Positions 8,915 through 17,945 are shown, counted from the first letter of the stretch. The stretch is 64,000 nucleotides of DNA from Paenibacillus sp. IHBB 10380 (GCF_000949425.1 NZ_CP010976.1:434001-498000), one strand, 5' to 3'. Numbers and translations: made by a program. Notes: a model not told the origin generated them from the sequence alone.

Positions 8915-9803
8915 AGAGGGCCTCTGTCTCGTTAACCCATTGTCTTGCTGCTGTACTCAGCTCCGCGTGTTCACCGAAGATGAGTGACGTGGTCCGCCGG
9001 GTTTCCTTCAGATCTGGGATGTGAATAACAATAAGCTCGTTATCGTCAAGGAGTTGCTGGTGCAGATAGGATTTAGGAAGAAGTGCCGCAGCTTTAGAAG
9101 TAGGTAATAAACGAACGATGGCTTCGAAAGAATCAATCTCCATCCGTATATCTGGCTTCACTTTACATTGTTGAAAGAGTTCATCTGTTAATTTCCGATA
9201 CCATGTTCCATTGGAGAAAACAATCATGGGTAAATCATGCAAGTGTTCCATTTGAACTTCCTTGGATTCGGCAAGGAGATGATGACGAGGCAGAACCAAT
9301 TCTAAATGATCTTCAAATAGAGGTATGCACTGTAATCCTTGCTCAAGGATGGAAGAAGCAACGATTCCAACATCTACTTTCTTCTCACGTACGGCGGATA
9401 CGATTTCATGTGTTTTGCCAGTTACGAGCTTAATTTCTGCGGATGGATGTTTGTCCATGAAAGCATTTATTAATGGAGGAAGAGTCGTCTGTAAAGTAGT
9501 CAGACTAGCTCCAAGCGTAACTGTCATTTGGCTTCCATCCTTAAACTGAGCAAGTGTGCGAAGAAATGTATGTTGTTGTTTTCTTTGTTCCAAGGCAAAG
9601 GTGTAAGTTAACTGACCTATAGAAGTAAGGACAAGCCGTTTCCCCTTGCGGTTAAAAAGGCTTACGCCTAAATCATGCTCGAGCTTGGAAATCTTGCGCG
9701 ATAGAGCAGGCTGAGAAAGATTAAGTAGCCTAGATGCTTGGTTAAGACTCGATTGTTCGACGACAGTTGCGAAGACCTCTAACGCTTCAAACATAACAAT
9801 CAC
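8898..9803 (-). CDS. LysR-family transcriptional regulator, divergent from sdhCAB
   Basis: A 301-residue LTTR. The N-terminal winged HTH (about residues 1-62) has the family pattern SSLNQASRLLNLSQPALSRK, followed by a two-lobe substrate-binding domain. It is transcribed away from sdhCAB across a 236-base gap, so a role at the sdh promoter or in autoregulation is plausible. That assignment rests on position only; the inducer is unknown. Confidence 0.85.
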   Translation of the reverse strand: MIVMFEALEVFATVVEQSSLNQASRLLNLSQPALSRKISKLEHDLGVSLFNRKGKRLVLTSIGQLTYTFALEQRKQQHTFLRTLAQFKDGSQMTVTLGASLTTLQTTLPPLINAFMDKHPSAEIKLVTGKTHEIVSAVREKKVDVGIVASSILEQGLQCIPLFEDHLELVLPRHHLLAESKEVQMEHLHDLPMIVFSNGTWYRKLTDELFQQCKVKPDIRMEIDSFEAIVRLLPTSKAAALLPKSYLHQQLLDDNELIVIHIPDLKETRRTTSLIFGEHAELSTAARQWVNETEALFNSRL

Positions 9804-9835
9804 CTCATTCGTTTAATTTCTTATGCGTTAATGTT

Positions 9836-9853
9836 ATAACTATTAATAATTAT
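9836..9853. promoter_or_regulatory. Candidate LysR operator palindrome
   Basis: ATAACTATTAATAATTAT is palindromic at 16 of 18 positions and lies between the divergent LysR gene and sdhC. LTTR sites are typically AT-rich dyads of this kind. The area is very AT-rich, so chance is possible. Confidence 0.35.
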
Positions 9854-9887
9854 ATTGCAATTCCATTATAAGATAAAAAGGAGTAAC

Positions 9888-9935
9888 ATGAAAAGTGCCA
9901 CAAGTTGTTCACAGAATTGTGACAGGAAGGGCTGA
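9888..9935 (+). CDS. Possible 15-residue leader peptide upstream of sdhC
   Basis: The ATG is preceded by AAAAAGGAGTAAC, a better ribosome site than that of sdhC, and the frame reads MKSATSCSQNCDRKG then stop. The everted dyad TCACA-GAAT-TGTGA (9909-9922) lies within it. The peptide is too short for homology and could be a chance frame in the sdh leader. Confidence 0.3.
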   Translation: MKSATSCSQNCDRKG

Positions 9936-10002
9936 ATTCAGCTATTTATTGCGGCATTTCTCACTTTTTATTTATATTTAACGATTAATAATCACATTTT
10001 GT

Positions 10003-10016
10003 TGAAAACGCTGTCT
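10003..10016 (+). promoter_or_regulatory. Catabolite-responsive element (cre) ahead of sdhC
   Basis: TGAAAACGCTGTCT matches the CcpA operator consensus TGWNANCGNTNWCA at every fixed position except the last. It sits 23 bases before the sdhC start, where CcpA could act as a roadblock. Confidence 0.5.
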
Positions 10017-10039
10017 CATGGAAAGGGGAACAACTATTT

Positions 10040-10708
10040 ATGAAAGGCTATTATTCCAGAAAGCTGCATTCGCTACTCGGTGTTATTCCGCTCAGCTTTT
10101 TTATTCTGGAGCATTTAGTAACGAATTTCGCCGCTTTTGAAGGTGGTAAGGACGCCTTTAACGAAGGTGTGGCTTTTCTTAACGGCTTACCACTCGTGTT
10201 ATTCATGGAGATGTTTCTTATTTGGTTACCTTTGCTTTATCACGGTGTCTACGGTTTATACATTGCTTATCAGGCTGATTCAAATGTGGGGAGTTATAAA
10301 TACGAACGAAACTGGCGTTATTTATTTCAACGTATCACAGGTGTTCTCACATTCATGTTCATCATTTGGCATGTATATGAGACAAGAGTTCAGGTGGCTC
10401 TTGGGAATGTCACACATGAAGAATTAGGTGGTGTTATTCACGCCGCTGTAATGAACCCGATCACATTTACATTGTATTTAATAGGTGTAATTTCAACGGC
10501 ATACCATTTCTCTAATGGGATTTGGTCATTCCTCGTAAGTTGGGGAATCACAGTTGGACCACGCGCGCAGCGCGTATCCTCTTATGTATGTATGAGTCTA
10601 TTCGTGGTTGTATCTGTGATGTTTGTATTATCTCTTATCGCTTTTCGTGCAGTTGAATTCGATACAGCTTCAGCATTCATAGAAACATTCAAGTCAGTTT
10701 TGAGTTAG
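10040..10708 (+). CDS. sdhC: Succinate dehydrogenase cytochrome b558 subunit
   Basis: A 222-residue membrane anchor that binds heme b and menaquinone and holds the SdhAB dimer in the membrane. Five transmembrane helices can be seen, with candidate heme-ligand histidines in ILEHLVTNF, LLYHGVYGLY, FIIWHVYETRV and STAYHFSNGIW. This one-piece b558 subunit is the Bacillus type. GAAAGGGGAAC precedes the ATG. It is the first gene of sdhCAB. Confidence 0.95.
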   Translation: MKGYYSRKLHSLLGVIPLSFFILEHLVTNFAAFEGGKDAFNEGVAFLNGLPLVLFMEMFLIWLPLLYHGVYGLYIAYQADSNVGSYKYERNWRYLFQRITGVLTFMFIIWHVYETRVQVALGNVTHEELGGVIHAAVMNPITFTLYLIGVISTAYHFSNGIWSFLVSWGITVGPRAQRVSSYVCMSLFVVVSVMFVLSLIAFRAVEFDTASAFIETFKSVLS

Positions 10709-10723
10709 GGAGAGTGAACTGAA

Positions 10724-12469
10724 ATGGCAACAACTAATATTATTATTGTGGGCGGCGGTTTAGCAGGGTTGATGGCCACCATTAAAGCGGCAGAAGCGGG
10801 CACTCATGTTCATTTGTTCTCATTAGTACCTGTAAAGAGATCTCACTCCGTATGTGCACAGGGTGGAATTAACGGAGCGGTTAATACCAAGGGAGAAGGA
10901 GATTCACCTTGGGAACATTTCGATGATTCTGTATATGGGGGAGACTTCCTAGCGAATCAACCTCCTGTTAAGGCGATGTGTGATGCTGCACCTGGTATTA
11001 TCCACTTGATGGATCGGATGGGTGTTATGTTCAACCGTACACCTGAAGGTTTGCTTGATTTCCGTCGTTTTGGAGGCACGAAATATCACCGTACTGCCTT
11101 TGCTGGGGCAACGACAGGACAGCAATTATTGTATGCACTTGATGAGCAGGTTAGGCGCTATGAATCAGAAGGGTTAGTCACGAAGCATGAGAACTGGGAA
11201 TTCCTATCGGCAGTCATTGATGACGAAGGAATATGTCGTGGTATTTGTGCACAAGACCTTAAGACGATGGAGATCCATACTTTTGTTGGGGATGCGGTTA
11301 TTCTAGCAAGTGGTGGTCCTGGTATTATCTTTGGTAAAACAACGAACTCTGTCATTAACACAGGTACAGCTGCAAGTGCTGTTTATCAGCAAGGCGCGTA
11401 TTATGCCAATGGAGAATTTATTCAGATCCATCCTACGGCTATTCCGGGTGATGACAAGCTACGCTTGATGTCAGAATCTGCGCGTGGAGAAGGTGGTCGA
11501 ATTTGGACTTATAAAGACGGTAAGCCTTGGTATTTCCTTGAAGAGAAATATCCTGCATATGGTAATCTAGTGCCACGTGATATCGCCACAAGGGAAATTT
11601 TCGATGTGTGCGTTAATATGGGACTAGGTGTTAATGGTGAGAATATGGTGTATCTTGATTTATCTCACAAAGACCCAAAAGAGCTAGATGTAAAACTAGG
11701 TGGAATTATTGAAATCTATGAGAAATTCATGGGAGATGATCCAAGAAAGATCCCTATGAAAATATTCCCGGCAGTTCATTATTCTATGGGCGGTATTTGG
11801 GTAGATTACAATCAAATGACAAACATCCCAGGGTTATTTGCCGCTGGTGAATGTGAATATCAATACCATGGAGCAAACCGGCTAGGCGCGAACTCTTTAG
11901 TGTCGGCTATTTTCGGAGGTATGGTTGCGGGTCCTAAGGCAGTCGAATATATCAAAGGTCTGAAGAAGAAGGCTGAAGATGTACCTAAGTCATTATTTGA
12001 TCGCTATACCAAGCAACATACAGATAAATATGAGAGCTTGTTGAATATGAATGGTACAGAAAATGCCTACGTGATTCACAAAGAGCTAGGCGAGTGGATG
12101 ACGAATAATATGACAGTTGTTCGCTATAACAATAAGCTTGAGGCTACCATTGAGAAGATTAAAGAGCTTAAGCAACGCTACGCTAATATCAATATGACGG
12201 ATAAATCTCGCTGGAACAATCCAGGTGTGGCTTTTACTCGTCAGTTATGGAATATGTTAGAGCTGGCACATGCGATGACATTAGGGGCACTGTTACGTGA
12301 TGAGAGCCGTGGTGCTCACTATAAACCAGATTATCCAGAACGTAATGATGAGAAGTTCTTGAAGACAACGAAGGCTAAGTGGACGCCTTCAGGTCCAGAG
12401 ATCACTTATGATGAAGTGGATGTCTCCTTGATCGCGCCGCGGATTCGTGACTATTCGAAAGAGAAATAG
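10724..12469 (+). CDS. sdhA: Succinate dehydrogenase flavoprotein subunit
   Basis: This 581-residue subunit oxidises succinate to fumarate with covalently bound FAD. The N-terminal dinucleotide fold reads IIIVGGGLAGLMATIKAAE. The FAD-linking histidine region is KRSHSVCAQGGING. The active-site region includes HPTAIPG and the arginine in SESARGEGG, and the C-terminal part carries LGANSLVSAIFGG. It starts 15 bases after sdhC and ends 15 bases before sdhB. Confidence 0.97.
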   Translation: MATTNIIIVGGGLAGLMATIKAAEAGTHVHLFSLVPVKRSHSVCAQGGINGAVNTKGEGDSPWEHFDDSVYGGDFLANQPPVKAMCDAAPGIIHLMDRMGVMFNRTPEGLLDFRRFGGTKYHRTAFAGATTGQQLLYALDEQVRRYESEGLVTKHENWEFLSAVIDDEGICRGICAQDLKTMEIHTFVGDAVILASGGPGIIFGKTTNSVINTGTAASAVYQQGAYYANGEFIQIHPTAIPGDDKLRLMSESARGEGGRIWTYKDGKPWYFLEEKYPAYGNLVPRDIATREIFDVCVNMGLGVNGENMVYLDLSHKDPKELDVKLGGIIEIYEKFMGDDPRKIPMKIFPAVHYSMGGIWVDYNQMTNIPGLFAAGECEYQYHGANRLGANSLVSAIFGGMVAGPKAVEYIKGLKKKAEDVPKSLFDRYTKQHTDKYESLLNMNGTENAYVIHKELGEWMTNNMTVVRYNNKLEATIEKIKELKQRYANINMTDKSRWNNPGVAFTRQLWNMLELAHAMTLGALLRDESRGAHYKPDYPERNDEKFLKTTKAKWTPSGPEITYDEVDVSLIAPRIRDYSKEK

Positions 12470-12484
12470 GAAGGAGGAACTCAG

Positions 12485-13258
12485 ATGGCAGTTGATACAA
12501 CTAAACCAACCAAAAGCAAAAGTGTCAAACTCATAATTACTCGACAAGATGGACCTGAGGGAAAGTCATACGTTGAGGAGTTTGAACTACCTTATCGTCC
12601 AAATATGAACGTAATTAGTGCTCTTATGGAAATTCAGCGTAACCCAGTGAATGTCCAAGGTCAAGATATCGCACCTGTATGCTGGGATTCCAATTGTCTT
12701 GAAGAAGTATGTGGCGCATGCTCGATGGTGATTAACGATAAGCCTCGTCAAGCCTGTGCGGCACTCATTGATAACTTAGAGCAACCTGTACGTATAGCGC
12801 CTATGAGTACTTTTCCCGTCGTTCGTGACCTTGTTATTGATCGCAGTAGAATGTTCAACGCGCTAAAAAGAGTCAAAGCATGGATTCCAATCGATGGAAC
12901 GTATGATTTAGGACCTGGGCCTCGAATGCCTGAGAAGAAACGTCAATGGGCTTATGAATTATCGAAGTGTATGACTTGTGGTGTCTGCCTCGAAGCTTGT
13001 CCTAACGTGAATGAGAAGACAGATTTCATCGGTCCTGCTGCTCTATCTCAAGTCCGTCTCTTTAACGCTCACCCTACAGGTGAAATGAATGCAGAGGAAC
13101 GTCTTGAGACGCTTATGGAAGATGGGGGTATTGAGGGTTGTGGTAACTCTCAGAACTGTGTCCGTTCTTGTCCTAAAGGAATTCCATTGACAACTTCTAT
13201 CGCAGAGCTTAATAAGCAAACGACGAAGCATATGTTCAAGCGCTGGTTAAGTGTATAA
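12485..13258 (+). CDS. sdhB: Succinate dehydrogenase iron-sulfur subunit
   Basis: A 257-residue subunit that carries electrons from FAD to menaquinone through three clusters. The [2Fe-2S] ligands are in CWDSNCLEEVCGACS and a later Cys (RQAC); the [4Fe-4S]/[3Fe-4S] ligands are in CMTCGVCLEACP and CGNSQNCVRSCP. AGGAGG precedes the ATG. It is the last gene of the operon, closed by a hairpin. Confidence 0.97.
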   Translation: MAVDTTKPTKSKSVKLIITRQDGPEGKSYVEEFELPYRPNMNVISALMEIQRNPVNVQGQDIAPVCWDSNCLEEVCGACSMVINDKPRQACAALIDNLEQPVRIAPMSTFPVVRDLVIDRSRMFNALKRVKAWIPIDGTYDLGPGPRMPEKKRQWAYELSKCMTCGVCLEACPNVNEKTDFIGPAALSQVRLFNAHPTGEMNAEERLETLMEDGGIEGCGNSQNCVRSCPKGIPLTTSIAELNKQTTKHMFKRWLSV

Positions 13259-13299
13259 TCTACAAATCTAATGCTAATGGGTACGATTGATAACCTATG

Positions 13300-13344
13300 A
13301 ACACCTCTGCATTTCGCATATGCGATTTTGTGGAGGTGTTTTAC
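13300..13344 (+). terminator. Terminator of sdhCAB
   Basis: The outer stem ACACCTC / GAGGTGT and the inner stem around GCATATGC are followed by TTTTACTTTG. Confidence 0.7.
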
Positions 13345-13630
13345 TTTGTTACATAGAATAATACAGTATAGAAGAGTATTACGTGATTACTGCGTCCAAA
13401 GCTTTCAGAATGGGTATGCAGGCTGGTTACTTTACGAGAACGAGTCAAAGGAGTGTGTTTCGAGAACTCGACGATTGGATGAGAAGAAGTCTTCGAATAA
13501 GCCTATGGAAAGAGTGGAAATTACGGAGAATAAGGTGAGGAAACAAATATAATATGAACCGCTGTATACCGAACGATGTATGGTGGATCGAGAGGTCGGG
13601 GGCTAGCCCCCGACCTCTCGATCTTATCGT
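13345..13630 (+). mobile_element. Degenerate 3' remnant of a group II intron
   Basis: From 13410 the frame reads QAGYF, then SVFRELDDWMRRSLRIS and LWKEWKLRRIR before a stop. This matches the C-terminal maturase/thumb region of group II intron reverse transcriptases (pattern L-D-x-W-[IM]-R-R-x-L-R, then W-K-x-W-K). A frameshift seems to separate it from a preceding fragment (VQSFQNGYAGW). After it comes a domain V-like stretch (GAACCGCTGTATACCGAACG, about 13555-13590) and a perfect palindrome at 13589-13620 centred on GGGGGCTAGCCCCC, as at the 3' end of Bacillus-type introns. The RT domain and 5' ribozyme are missing, so it is dead. Confidence 0.65.
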
Positions 13631-13662
13631 ACAGGATATGAAGTAAACGAACAAAAGCAAAA

Positions 13663-14010
13663 TCATCTAAAGTAGAGATTTTGTATACGGAATGATGCCA
13701 AGGTTTGCGTAGCTACAACTGTATATGTCCCACTTGGTAAGTTAGGTACAACAAACGAATCTACGCCCGAGTCACCAAAAGGTCCACCCCACGCCGTGTA
13801 ATGAGAATTACTATAAACAAGTTGTCCACTTTCGTTATATACATTTATACCGTAAGGATAATGGCCAGAAGGTCCACTATACTGCCCAATTACAACAAGC
13901 TCACCTTGTCCTTGAATCTGTTGTCCAGTGTTGCTCGCAGAAGCTGACAGAGGAAGCATTGCAAACACGAGGAAAAATAGCATAAGAATGGATAGGGTTT
14001 TTCTTTTCAT
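13663..14010 (-). CDS. Small secreted protein of unknown function
   Basis: A 115-residue protein. The start at 14010 (MKRKTLSILML) is chosen because GAGAGGA precedes it; longer starts have no ribosome site. A Sec signal peptide (KRK, then LMLFFLVFAMLPLS, cleavage near SASA-SN) is followed by about 88 residues rich in Gly, Ser, Tyr and beta-strand residues, ending NLPSGTYTVVATQTL. That ending resembles small beta-sandwich (transthyretin/CNA-B-like) exported domains. I do not recognise the family. There is no conserved neighbour; the group II intron remnant lies just downstream. Confidence 0.6.
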   Translation of the reverse strand: MKRKTLSILMLFFLVFAMLPLSASASNTGQQIQGQGELVVIGQYSGPSGHYPYGINVYNESGQLVYSNSHYTAWGGPFGDSGVDSFVVPNLPSGTYTVVATQTLASFRIQNLYFR

Positions 14011-14297
14011 TAATATCATTCCTCTCAACATATTAGGGGGAAGGTGTCGAGTCTAGTGAAGGGCGATAGCTGGCCAGCATTTCTATTAATTTCAAATCCC
14101 CATCAATAGAATATCACATTAAAACTAGAATACAAACAAATAATTCCAAATTAATATATTTTTTTGACTTTTACCCAAAATATAGGTTTATTGGGAAGTG
14201 GAGGTCAACACTTAGCGGTTTATGTAATCTGAATATTGAATATCATCGAATTACATACTTAACTCACATCATGGAACACTACTCACAGTTCACAGCC
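14011..14297. other. Gene-free AT-rich spacer
   Basis: Upstream region of the minus-strand secreted-protein gene. I see no convincing coding frame; AT-rich runs near 14150-14180 could hold its promoter but no clear hexamer pair stands out. Confidence 0.4.
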
Positions 14298-14313
14298 TTG
14301 ATCTACAACATGG

Positions 14314-14328
14314 GTGTCGTGTTATAAT
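14314..14328 (+). promoter_or_regulatory. Extended -10 promoter of the DUF3891 gene
   Basis: TGTTATAAT is an extended -10 (TGnTATAAT). The nearest -35-like hexamer, TTGATC at 14298, is 19 bases away, so the extended -10 probably dominates. It leaves a leader of about 145 bases that contains the hairpin AGAAGA / TCTTCT near 14417-14442. Confidence 0.5.
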
Positions 14329-14480
14329 TAATACAAATAACATAGACAAGGGTGAGCTATTTCAGTTTTTCGAGAGTCGAAAATTGATAAACATCCTTTT
14401 ACCGATATAAAAGCAAGAAGATCGGGGTACCAGAGCTCTTCTAATTATTATAATATAGTCGTGAATCAGGAGGAATGTAT

Positions 14481-15263
14481 ATGATATGCCGAGAATTGAA
14501 GGAAGCCTGGGTCATGATAGAACAACACCAACACGGATTAATTGCGGGTAAATTTGCAAATGCTTTCAATTCTAAGCTTTTCCTTGAGAGTAAGCGTAAA
14601 GATGAAGCCATATATGCGATATATGAGCATGATCGGGGCTGGATTGATTTGGATGATACTCCCTTCTTGAATACTTCTGAGGGTACTCCCTATACTTTCA
14701 TGGATTTTCCGATTGCTGTTAAGTTAGCTTTCTACTCCAAGGGACTAGAAGAAGTACAGGCTGAGAGTCCATATGCGGCACTGTTATGTAGCTTACATTT
14801 TGAAAGGTTATTGATCCAAGCTGACATAGAGCACCCTGCTTTTACTAAATATATGGAGCAGGAACGACTACGTAGAGATCACATCCAGAAGCAATTGGGC
14901 ATCACAGATCCGGCGTCAGAGGAGGAGCTCATCTTTCATTCGTGGGTATTGCAGTTCTGTGATGACCTATCCCTCTATTTATGTTTGAATGAGCCAGGAT
15001 CAGATAAAGAGCATGAGCACCCGTGGTGGCGTGATGGATTCACCATATCTGAGAATTTTGACTTTACTAGTGGAGGGATGATCCAAGCGAATTGGGTCGA
15101 TCGTAATAAAGTAAAGCTTACGCCTTTTCCATTTGAATCATCATTATCGATTGAACTAGGTTACCGATATGTATCCAAAAGTGATATTCAGAAATTAGGA
15201 TTGTCTGATGCATATATGCAGAGTGAGGAAATTCGCCATCGCTTTGAAATTACTGCTAGCTAG
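14481..15263 (+). CDS. DUF3891-family protein
   Basis: A 260-residue cytosolic protein beginning MICRELKEAWVMIEQHQHG. The ATG at 14481 is preferred because AGGAGG is seven bases upstream, whereas an in-frame ATG two codons earlier abuts the ribosome site. Conserved-looking blocks are EHDRGWIDLDD, FMDFPIAVKLAF, SLHFERLL and HSWVLQFCDDLSLYLC; the pattern of H, D and E residues over a helical core recalls HD-domain metal hydrolases, but that is inference. It is monocistronic with its own promoter and terminator. Confidence 0.7.
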   Translation: MICRELKEAWVMIEQHQHGLIAGKFANAFNSKLFLESKRKDEAIYAIYEHDRGWIDLDDTPFLNTSEGTPYTFMDFPIAVKLAFYSKGLEEVQAESPYAALLCSLHFERLLIQADIEHPAFTKYMEQERLRRDHIQKQLGITDPASEEELIFHSWVLQFCDDLSLYLCLNEPGSDKEHEHPWWRDGFTISENFDFTSGGMIQANWVDRNKVKLTPFPFESSLSIELGYRYVSKSDIQKLGLSDAYMQSEEIRHRFEITAS

Positions 15264-15327
15264 AATGAGAGTTAGGACAACATATCCACTGGTATGAGTA
15301 GGCTCATTGTATATTTTGAAGCTGCCT

Positions 15328-15363
15328 AAGAGAAGTTCACGATGAGCGTGGACTTCTCTTTTT
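15328..15363 (+). terminator. Terminator after the DUF3891 gene
   Basis: AAGAGAAGTTCACG, loop, CGTGGACTTCTCT, then five T. Confidence 0.85.
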
Positions 15364-15390
15364 AAGAATGATATTGGAGGTTGCAATATA

Positions 15391-16317
15391 ATGAATAGTA
15401 AGGAACGTTCCTATGGGGATCCTCCGACAGAGATTCCTTCTAGGAGGGATTCCCCAAAGCATAGAGTCGATAACAAGATGACGAGAAGGCAATTTCTTCG
15501 TAGGGGTGCATTAGCAGTTATAGGTGCCGGATTATTTACAGGGGGATACTCTTGGTTGTGGGAGCCACGGCATTTATCTATAGAACGTGTTCAGCTTACC
15601 TTCACAAAGCTTCCAGCTGCCTTTGATGGATTGAAGGTTGTCCAATTTAGTGATCTTCATCTAGGACACCACTCACATGAGAATGATTTCAGCGAGCTCA
15701 TGGATGCCATCATGAGCCAGTCCCCTGATCTGATCTGTTTGACAGGAGATATTGTAGATAGCCATGCAGAGCAAATGACGAGCTTCGTTCCTTACTTGGC
15801 TTCACTTAAAGCCCCTCTAGGGAAATTTGTTGTTTTAGGTAATCATGATTATCGGGGGCAGTACGATGAGGTGGGTCGCATGCTAACAGAAGCAGGTTTC
15901 ATATTACTGCGGAATTCGCATCGTCTGCTGAAGAAGGATGGGAAGGCCATAGCCGTCGTTGGATTGGATGACCTTTTACAGGGAACACCTGATCCAGATC
16001 AGGCACTTAAAGGAGTTCCAGACGGAACGTTCTCTTTGTTGCTTATGCATGAACCGGATTATGCGGATACGGCGGTACTATACCCATTTGATATACAATT
16101 GTCTGGACATAGTCATGGAGGTCAAGTAAGATTTCCACTGATAGGTGCAATTACGACACCTGCCGGTTCTAAGCGATATATTCAGGGATTATATGATTTT
16201 CAACCAAGCGGTATGTTACTCTACGTTAATCGTGGCTTCGGAACGACTCAGTTGCCTATAAGGTTGTTATGTAAGCCTGAGTTGACGGTATTTACTTTGA
16301 ATTCTGGAGATAAGTAA
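15391..16317 (+). CDS. YkuE-like metallophosphoesterase with Tat-type N-terminus
   Basis: A 308-residue calcineurin-like phosphoesterase. After about 30 polar residues comes a twin-arginine signal (TRRQFLRRGALAVIGAGLF), which points to Tat-dependent export or membrane anchoring as for B. subtilis YkuE. The dimetal motifs are FSDLHLGH (DxH), LTGDIVD (GDxxD), VLGNHDY (GNHD), LLMHEPDYAD and LSGHSHGGQ (GHxH). Homologues act at the cell surface, and some cleave lipid-linked phosphates such as UDP-diacylglucosamine; the substrate here is not established. GGAGG precedes the ATG. Confidence 0.85.
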   Translation: MNSKERSYGDPPTEIPSRRDSPKHRVDNKMTRRQFLRRGALAVIGAGLFTGGYSWLWEPRHLSIERVQLTFTKLPAAFDGLKVVQFSDLHLGHHSHENDFSELMDAIMSQSPDLICLTGDIVDSHAEQMTSFVPYLASLKAPLGKFVVLGNHDYRGQYDEVGRMLTEAGFILLRNSHRLLKKDGKAIAVVGLDDLLQGTPDPDQALKGVPDGTFSLLLMHEPDYADTAVLYPFDIQLSGHSHGGQVRFPLIGAITTPAGSKRYIQGLYDFQPSGMLLYVNRGFGTTQLPIRLLCKPELTVFTLNSGDK

Positions 16318-16400
16318 TTCGTCTGTATGAATACACCGAATAATGGATAAGAGTATTCCATAGTTCTGCGAGTACTAGGTTGTGTGAGGAGAAGAGGAGC

Positions 16401-16964
16401 TTGCTGAATAACGGTGTGTTAGTAGGGAAACAGGTTCAGTTAAGACCACTTAGAATCCATGATGAAGCTGACGTATGGTCTTTGTTATCTGATCCTCAGA
16501 TTAGGTGTTCCATGACTAGAAGCACGGGTTCTTCTTATCATAGTTCTAAACAAGTTCTAGCACAGCTGCTTAGTCGAAATCAGCGAGATTCTTTGCATTT
16601 CGCGATATGTTTATGTAACGAAGGGGAGAAGTTCATTGGGATTGTTTCTTTTCAGCGCTGGAATTCTTCTAAAGGCAAGGCTATGCTGGGCTACATGCTA
16701 GACAGTTCTTACTGGCATCGAGGATTAACGACAGAGGCGGTTGGCCTTTTGCTTCAGTTTGCAATTAACAATCTCGGTCTGCGAAGAATTGAAGGTAGAT
16801 GTCGTAAAACGAATAAGGCTTCAGCTAAAGTTATGCTAAAGAACGGACTCGTATTGGAGCGGGTTCTTCCACTCATGGATGGATCAGACGAAGCCAGTGA
16901 AGATGGAATTCACATTTATGGTCTGACCATAGAGGAGGGTATTCAAGCACTTGATGGAGATTAA
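16401..16964 (+). CDS. GNAT acetyltransferase, RimJ/RimL type
   Basis: About 187 residues. The TTG at 16401 is chosen as start because AGGAG lies nine bases upstream; the frame opens at 16380 without a ribosome site. The acetyl-CoA fold shows VQLRPLRIHDEADVW at the N-terminus, LGYMLDSSYWHRGLTTEAVG (acetyl-CoA loop, with HRGLTTEA in place of the usual RGxGxEA) and LGLRRIEGRCRKTNKASAKV. Such enzymes acetylate N-terminal amines of proteins or small amines; the substrate is unknown. The EamA gene follows within 30 bases. Confidence 0.8.
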   Translation: MLNNGVLVGKQVQLRPLRIHDEADVWSLLSDPQIRCSMTRSTGSSYHSSKQVLAQLLSRNQRDSLHFAICLCNEGEKFIGIVSFQRWNSSKGKAMLGYMLDSSYWHRGLTTEAVGLLLQFAINNLGLRRIEGRCRKTNKASAKVMLKNGLVLERVLPLMDGSDEASEDGIHIYGLTIEEGIQALDGD

Positions 16965-16994
16965 GGTTTATCAACAAGGAGGACATAAGGTATT

Positions 16995-17945
16995 GTGAAG
17001 GCAGAAACATGGTTTAGACATCCTGTGGGTATTTTGATTAGTTCGCTGGGAGCAACGGTATTGTGGGGAAGTGCATTGCCCATAGTCAAGTTGAGCTATG
17101 CTCATCTGAACATGAAGCAGGGAGATTTTTTTGGTCAATGGGTATTTGCAGGGTATCGATTTACGATGGCTGGAATGATTCTACTCTTACTTTCAACGAT
17201 GTTGGGGAAAAGTACAAGTATCGGCAAACAAAGGTTACCTTTATCTAGGTTATTTCGGCTAGGTGCGATCCAAACATTTATGCAATATTTATTATTATAC
17301 GTAGGATTAAGTTATAGCTCGGGGATCGAAGGATCGATACTCGTGGGGTCGACATCTTTTTTTCAAATATTGACTGCACGCTTTATGGCACCTCGGGAAA
17401 AGCTTATCGCAGCTAAATGGTGGGGACTTGCAATGGGCTTTGCAGGGATTGTTGTCATGGGTTTCGGACAAAGTGGTGGCCTTCATTTCCATTTCGGTAT
17501 CGGATCAGTCTTGCTACTAGCTTCGGCGGTCTTTGGTGGTTTCGGTAATGTGTTGGCACGGCAGGAAAGTATGCATGAATCCGTTATTTCATTAACAGGT
17601 AAACAAATGCTCATTGGTGGACTGGGACTACTCCTTGTTGGGGGAGTGAACCGAGGATTTACTCCTTATTCATTCGATGGACAGGCCGTGGGATTGCTGA
17701 TCTATTTATCCTTATTATCTGCAGCTGGATTTGCACTTTGGAATACAGTCATGAAATATAATTCGGTAGGAAGAGTCTCAATGTATCTATTCTTTATCCC
17801 TGTCTTTGGTGTCATCTTATCTGCATTCATTCTGCAAGAACAGGTATCAAGCTGGGTTGGATTATCACTTCTATTAGTCGTTGCTGGGATTATTACAGTA
17901 AATGTTTCGGGTCGACAATCTAAGCGGGTGGTACGTGAAATATAG
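16995..17945 (+). CDS. EamA/DMT-family transporter
   Basis: A 316-residue protein with ten predicted transmembrane helices in two EamA repeats, typical of drug/metabolite exporters. The N-terminal repeat begins LGATVLWGSALPIVKLSY and the C-terminal repeat includes AAGFALWNTVMKYNSVGR and FFIPVFGVILSAFIL. The start is GTG with AAGGAGG 12 bases upstream. The substrate cannot be read from sequence. It is probably co-transcribed with the acetyltransferase. Confidence 0.85.
   Translation: MKAETWFRHPVGILISSLGATVLWGSALPIVKLSYAHLNMKQGDFFGQWVFAGYRFTMAGMILLLLSTMLGKSTSIGKQRLPLSRLFRLGAIQTFMQYLLLYVGLSYSSGIEGSILVGSTSFFQILTARFMAPREKLIAAKWWGLAMGFAGIVVMGFGQSGGLHFHFGIGSVLLLASAVFGGFGNVLARQESMHESVISLTGKQMLIGGLGLLLVGGVNRGFTPYSFDGQAVGLLIYLSLLSAAGFALWNTVMKYNSVGRVSMYLFFIPVFGVILSAFILQEQVSSWVGLSLLLVVAGIITVNVSGRQSKRVVREI

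Noticed and set aside
9909..9922. Rex or FNR/CRP operator in the sdh leader
   Set aside because: TCACA-GAAT-TGTGA has the half-sites in the inverse order (everted) relative to both consensus sequences.
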